A model generated the notes under the pieces. The model worked only from the letters and a program-made list of their open reading frames with translations. It was not told where the DNA came from and did not search any database. Made by a program: the position numbers and the translations under genes. This document shows positions 25,532 through 29,333 of a stretch of 29,333 nt of DNA, piece by piece. The DNA is taken from NCBI GenBank assembly GCA_030632095.1, contig DAOVJU010000002.1, positions 1-29,333 on the forward strand, given 5' to 3'. The first letter of the stretch is position 1. The number at the start of each line of letters is the position of its first letter. This stretch comes from Chlorobiota bacterium. Its GTDB lineage: Bacteria > Bacteroidota > Bacteroidia > Bacteroidales > B39-G9.

Positions 25532-25809
25532 GCGAAAAATTATTTGTTTTTCAAACAGACCAAAATGGTAAAGTAACTAATGTAATGGAAGTTTTAAAAC
25601 CAGGAGAATATGTAGATAAAACGGTTTATCTGGATGTCATTAAACAAGATGATATTGAAATTTCTTTTACAATTACACCTTTAGCACAAGGTGCAAATAA
25701 ACCAGATACTCAACTTTACTTGCGACTGGGAGAAGAAGGACCTGAAGGTGTTCAAGATATTGGAATAACTCCTGGTCATAACCAACCAAGACCCAAACCA
25801 GGACCATAA
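25528..25809 (+). CDS. Candidate RiPP precursor peptide, Pro-rich C-terminus
   Basis: This 93-aa protein has no signal peptide, Cys or Trp. Residues 1-70 look like a compact beta-rich leader (KLFVFQTDQNGKVTNVMEV, KTVYLDVIKQDDIEISFTIT, TQLYLRLGEE). A Gly/Glu-rich hinge (EEGPEG, 69-74) leads to a tail ending GITPGHNQPRPKPGP. Its ATG overlaps the stop of the radical SAM gene (ATGA), which implies translational coupling and functional linkage. Size, position and the low-complexity tail fit a precursor whose core is modified by the upstream enzyme; it lacks the Nif11-like leader and the Gly-Gly cleavage site common with this enzyme class. No transporter or protease gene is adjacent. Not recognised as a known family, so precursor status is inference. 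Confidence 0.65.
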   Translation: MSEKLFVFQTDQNGKVTNVMEVLKPGEYVDKTVYLDVIKQDDIEISFTITPLAQGANKPDTQLYLRLGEEGPEGVQDIGITPGHNQPRPKPGP

Positions 25810-25913
25810 ACAAAAAGATTATTGTAATCGATCATCTTGAACATTGGTTCGAATATTGACTTGATATTTTAAGACACTTTTGTAAAAGTCATTTTGATCA
25901 GTTAATGAGCTGG

Positions 25914-25947
25914 TAGTCCCGGAAGTAACGAAGACCTTTCGGGACTA
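25914..25947 (+). terminator. Stem-loop downstream of the precursor gene
   Basis: TAGTCCCG (25914-25921) and CGGGACTA (25940-25947) form a perfect 8-bp stem closing an 18-base loop, about 105 bases after the precursor stop. The following T content is modest, so it is either a transcript end or an RNA-stabilising hairpin. Confidence 0.45.
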
Positions 25948-26001
25948 AGTGTTTATTTTACCTTCATGTGAGCGCAATTAAATGAAAAGGAAAGATATTA
26001 A

Positions 26002-26105
26002 GGGGCCGTCTCATAACCTTTTTAACCCTCTGAGAATTGAATATTTGACTTTCTTCTCGAATAAGGTATACGAACAAGGGTAAAATTGAGTATTGAGACA
26101 GCCCC
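26002..26105. mobile_element. 104-bp MITE-like element
   Basis: GGGGCCGTCTCA (26002-26013) and TGAGACAGCCCC (26094-26105) are terminal inverted repeats matching at 11 of 12 positions; a secondary TTTTAACCCT/AGGGTAAAA pairing lies inside. The ends look like transposase-type termini (GGGGCTGTCTCA-like), and there is no coding capacity. No target-site duplication is visible. Together with the hairpin at 25914-25947, this is the content of the 383-base gene-free stretch 25810-26192; nothing else was recognised there. Confidence 0.55.
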
Positions 26106-26192
26106 CACAGAAGAACATTTAATAGTATTTATAAAGACAGTCTTTTATTAGTAGAGGAATTTTTATTCTAATGAAAAATATCGCATTTTTGA

Positions 26193-29100
26193 ATGAGTAA
26201 TCTTTTTAAATTCAAAACAGTGAAATTTAAAAATCTGGTTTCATTAAGTTTTTTCTTAATAGCATTTTTTACACTCCTTAAGGGACAAGAAATTTTTGAG
26301 GGCAATCCAATTCTTCAAAATTACAATTACAGTGAATATAATGCCCACCAAACCATTTTTAGGATCATTCAGGATACAAATGGAATAATTTACTGTGCAA
26401 ATAAAGATGGAATATTAGTTTTTGACGGAGTAAGCTGGGATAAAATAACCTTTTCATTGAAAAATTCTCCATTACAGCTATCGCTAATTAATGATATTAT
26501 CTATGTAGGATGCCGAAATGATGTAGGCTATCTAAATAAAGATTTAAAAGGCAGCTTAGAATTTGTGTCCATAAAACATAAATTTAAAGGAATACTCAAA
26601 GAACCTTTTGAAGTAAACAGGATTTTTGGTGACGATAAAAGATTATTTATAAGAGTTCAGGATTATGTTTACGTATTTGATAAGGATTCCCTGTTTCTGG
26701 TATTTTCAAAAAAGGGTGCTGATGTTCAAAAAATAAACAACAAAGTCTATTTAAAAATCATCGGAGACGGCCTCCATTTATACAATTTTCTTAGAGATAG
26801 TTTAGAGTACCTTCCTAAAACTAAAAAGAACATAGGAGCTGGGGATTATATTTTACCCTATTCAAATGACACTTTGATTTTGTTTACACAAAATCGCGAG
26901 TTCTTTTTGTATAACTATAATGAACAAGATAAAAAGGTCTTTTTTAGCAAGCCTGCATACCTGAATAACATTACTCCCTTTCTTAATGAGAATGTTTTAA
27001 CATACCTTGAACCTTATGTAAAACAGCAAGTAGTGATGGGGACATACTTAAATGGATTGATTTTGTTAAATACCAAAGGACAAATTGTAAAGCATGTTAA
27101 TGTAAATTCAGGATTGCTGGCTAATTATATTAGGCTTCTACAAAAGGACAATATGGATAATCTCTGGGTGGTTACTGAGAATGGCCTCTCCTATATGTTA
27201 ATGAATTCGCCTTTTTCAATATACTCTAATTCCTCGGGCATACATGATCTTATTAACGATGCCATCATATTTAAGAACAACTTGTATGTTGCAACCAAAA
27301 GCGGAGTCTTTGTTGCATCCGAAGGGAACCAATTCAAAAAACTGAATCATGATAATTTGTATTTTAATTCTTTTATAGAAATAGGAGAAAAACTATATCT
27401 AATTGGATCAATCATTAACTATGATGAGGAAGAAAATTATGAAAACTATCTTTTCGAACTCCTAAAAAATAAACTGATTCGACAGAATCAAATACCTCCG
27501 GTGTTAAATCTGGTTAAATTAAGTTCAAGAAATGGATATTATTTGGCTTTTGGAAAGAAAATATACTTGTTAAGACAACAAAACAATAGCCTTGTCCACA
27601 TTAAAACAGTAAAAAATTCACCATATTTGGAGCAAGATTTTGAATATGATGAATGGTTCATTGAAGGAACGAAGAATGATATATGGTTCAATTCTGTTTA
27701 TATAAAGGCACAAATTATATTTAATCAAAAATATGATTCTGTCCTTCAGATAAATAAACTGCATAAGGAACAACTGCCATCAGATTATTTGAATAATATC
27801 TACACCTTGAAGAAAAATAATGGAGTTGCTAATGTAGTCTGCCTGACAGAATCTGGCATACATGCGTTTGATTATGAACAAAATACATTTAATCCAGACA
27901 AACGGTTTGCAAACACAGAGGGCATAAATCTGGAATATATTGAGCAAGACGTAGACCTAAATATATACCTTTCTGGTTATATCAGGGAAACAGGAGAGAA
28001 TAGAATATTATTTTACAGGAACACGGAAAATGGTTTTATTTATGAAGCTAAAAAAGAGCTAAACAAGCTTAGTCCATACATATATGTTAAGCCATTTACT
28101 CTTGATAGTACCAACATGTTGTTCAGAACCCCGGAAAATTTTCTTTTATATAAATCAAACCATGACATTGACTTTGACCAAAAATTTAACACACTCATCC
28201 GAAAGGTATTTTTCAAAGACAGTCTTGTATTTGGTGGAATTGGAAAACCACTGCTAAAAAATCATTTTCCATTTAGAAAGAATAAAATTAGAATTAATTA
28301 CGCAGGAATATTCTATGAGGAACATGATAAAACAGAATATAACTATATGCTCGAAGGTTTTGAAAACCAATGGTCAGGCTGGACATTAGACACCGAAAAA
28401 GAATTCATTAACTTAAGTGAGGGGTCATATACATTTAAAGTAAAAGCAAGAAACATCTATAAAACAGAAAGTAATATAGCAGAATTCAAATTCCGGATAT
28501 TGCCCCCATGGTACCGAACCACGTTAGCATTTATTGCATATTTTATCCTTTCAATATTTTTAATAATAATTATAGTTCGTATTTATACCTATAGTTTAAA
28601 AAAGGATAAGGAAAGGCTTGAAAATCTGGTGAAAAAAAGAACGAAGGAAATAAGAAACAAGAATGAAATACTTTTACAACGAAATGAAGAAATAACATCA
28701 CAGCGAGACGAAATTGAAGCACAGAGAAATTTTGCTGTCGAACAAAAAGAGATCATCGAAGAACAACAAAAATCAATTACCGAAAGCATTCAATACGCGA
28801 AAAAAATACAAAAGGCAACCTTACCCAATGAGAATTATATTATTGAATTATTGCGAAACAATTTTATTCTTTACAAACCTCGCGACATAGTTAGTGGAGA
28901 CTTTTATTGGATACGCCAGATAAAAGAAAACATAGTAATAGCTGTTGCTGACTGTACAGGACATGGTGTGCCTGGTGTTATATTAAGTGTTCTTGGAATT
29001 TCACTTTTAAATGAAATTGTTCAACATCGTAAAATTGTACAACCAAATTTGGCCTTAAACGAACTTCGAAAACAAGTTAAGTTTTCCCTTCGTCAGACTG

Positions 29101-29333
29101 GAAAAAGAGAAGATACCCGAGACGGAATGGACATTGCATTTTGTGCTATCGATATCAAAACCAACATCATGCAGTATGCCGGAGCTTTCAATCCTTTGTT
29201 GTTGATTAAATATAAAAATGGTAAATCAGAGTTGACTGAGATTAAAGCAGACCGAATGCCGGTTGGAATTTATTTAGGGAGAGAACAATCATTTACCAAC
29301 CATAAAATTCAATTAGAAACAGGTGACACTTTC
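26193..29333 (+). CDS. Two-component-regulator-propeller / Y_Y_Y / SpoIIE phosphatase sensor (3' partial)
   Basis: 1047 codons are open to the window edge. An in-frame TGA directly before the ATG fixes the start. Order: signal peptide (about 1-32), a periplasmic beta-propeller sensor (about 40-690) with regulator-propeller-type blades (FRIIQDTNGIIYCANKDGI, LLQKDNMDNLWVVTENGLS), a Y_Y_Y domain (about 698-765, YNYMLEGFENQWSGW), one membrane helix (about 776-799), a Glu/Lys/Gln-rich coiled coil (800-865), and a PP2C-like SpoIIE domain with Asp903 (VSGDFYW), Asp920 (VADCTGHGVPG) and DGMDIAF. Such proteins sense extracellular compounds and dephosphorylate anti-sigma-antagonist-type partners in the cytoplasm. 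The last phosphatase strands and any further domain are missing. Its ligand is unknown. Confidence 0.93.
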   Translation, partial: MSNLFKFKTVKFKNLVSLSFFLIAFFTLLKGQEIFEGNPILQNYNYSEYNAHQTIFRIIQDTNGIIYCANKDGILVFDGVSWDKITFSLKNSPLQLSLINDIIYVGCRNDVGYLNKDLKGSLEFVSIKHKFKGILKEPFEVNRIFGDDKRLFIRVQDYVYVFDKDSLFLVFSKKGADVQKINNKVYLKIIGDGLHLYNFLRDSLEYLPKTKKNIGAGDYILPYSNDTLILFTQNREFFLYNYNEQDKKVFFSKPAYLNNITPFLNENVLTYLEPYVKQQVVMGTYLNGLILLNTKGQIVKHVNVNSGLLANYIRLLQKDNMDNLWVVTENGLSYMLMNSPFSIYSNSSGIHDLINDAIIFKNNLYVATKSGVFVASEGNQFKKLNHDNLYFNSFIEIGEKLYLIGSIINYDEEENYENYLFELLKNKLIRQNQIPPVLNLVKLSSRNGYYLAFGKKIYLLRQQNNSLVHIKTVKNSPYLEQDFEYDEWFIEGTKNDIWFNSVYIKAQIIFNQKYDSVLQINKLHKEQLPSDYLNNIYTLKKNNGVANVVCLTESGIHAFDYEQNTFNPDKRFANTEGINLEYIEQDVDLNIYLSGYIRETGENRILFYRNTENGFIYEAKKELNKLSPYIYVKPFTLDSTNMLFRTPENFLLYKSNHDIDFDQKFNTLIRKVFFKDSLVFGGIGKPLLKNHFPFRKNKIRINYAGIFYEEHDKTEYNYMLEGFENQWSGWTLDTEKEFINLSEGSYTFKVKARNIYKTESNIAEFKFRILPPWYRTTLAFIAYFILSIFLIIIIVRIYTYSLKKDKERLENLVKKRTKEIRNKNEILLQRNEEITSQRDEIEAQRNFAVEQKEIIEEQQKSITESIQYAKKIQKATLPNENYIIELLRNNFILYKPRDIVSGDFYWIRQIKENIVIAVADCTGHGVPGVILSVLGISLLNEIVQHRKIVQPNLALNELRKQVKFSLRQTGKREDTRDGMDIAFCAIDIKTNIMQYAGAFNPLLLIKYKNGKSELTEIKADRMPVGIYLGREQSFTNHKIQLETGDTF

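Noticed and set aside
25982..26083. 33-aa frame inside the MITE-like element, considered as a second precursor peptide
   Set aside because: Begins outside and runs into the inverted-repeat element; no ribosome binding site and no similarity to the 93-aa protein.
28589..28789. 66-codon Ser/Phe-rich minus-strand frame
   Set aside because: Mirror image of the Lys/Glu-rich coiled coil of the sensor protein; composition explained by the opposite strand.
1..29333. CRISPR arrays, tRNA or rRNA genes
   Set aside because: No regularly spaced direct repeats of suitable length and no recognisable cloverleaf or rRNA segments were seen by eye.

Overview
The window is AT-rich DNA that looks chromosomal and comes from a member of the Bacteroidota, most likely an environmental Bacteroidales- or Marinilabiliales-type organism. 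The lineage call rests on three things seen here: two secreted proteins with type IX secretion (T9SS) C-terminal sorting domains, an abundance of signal-peptide outer-membrane beta-barrel proteins including a TonB-dependent receptor, and promoter candidates of the Bacteroidota TTG-N19/20-TAnnTTTG type. No tRNA, rRNA, CRISPR array or intact transposase was recognised.

Layout. 1-6159 (+): the 3' part of a MacB/LolD-type ABC ATPase, a cluster of small palindromes, a beta-barrel protein, an isoprenylcysteine-methyltransferase-like membrane enzyme, and a large TonB-dependent-receptor-like protein flanked by palindromes with a CTTTCGGAAAG core. 6209-8260 (-): a secreted M43 (pappalysin/cytophagalysin-like) metalloprotease with two FN3 domains, one PKD domain and a T9SS signal. 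8491-11745 (+): a beta-barrel-like protein, a cupin and a C69 dipeptidase. 11939-16008 (-): a three-gene cassette read from one candidate promoter, consisting of an unlisted 57-aa protein with a PEP-CTERM-like tail, an 843-aa phosphatase/TPR/sulfotransferase fusion, and a T9SS-exported protein. 16202-21532 (+): a GH31 glycosidase, a ChbG/HpnK-type carbohydrate deacetylase, a 32-aa ORF, and a retinol-saturase-like FAD oxidoreductase. 21817-23442 (+): an outer-membrane beta-barrel protein and a PD40-repeat lipoprotein in one operon. 23660-25809 (+): a cobalamin-binding radical SAM RiPP-maturation enzyme overlapping by four bases a 93-aa candidate precursor with a Pro-rich tail. 25810-26192: a gene-free stretch with a hairpin and a MITE-like element. 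26193-end (+): a large periplasmic-propeller/Y_Y_Y/SpoIIE sensor-phosphatase cut by the window edge.

Two loci stand out. The first is the compact radical SAM/precursor pair. It looks like a minimal RiPP pathway with a precursor I do not recognise, and it has its own well-formed promoter. The second is the minus-strand cassette, where a free-standing 57-aa protein resembles a detached PEP-CTERM sorting tail and sits with a phosphatase/TPR/sulfotransferase fusion and a T9SS cargo. Both functional readings are inference from sequence pattern. Family assignments come from recognised motifs, without database searches.
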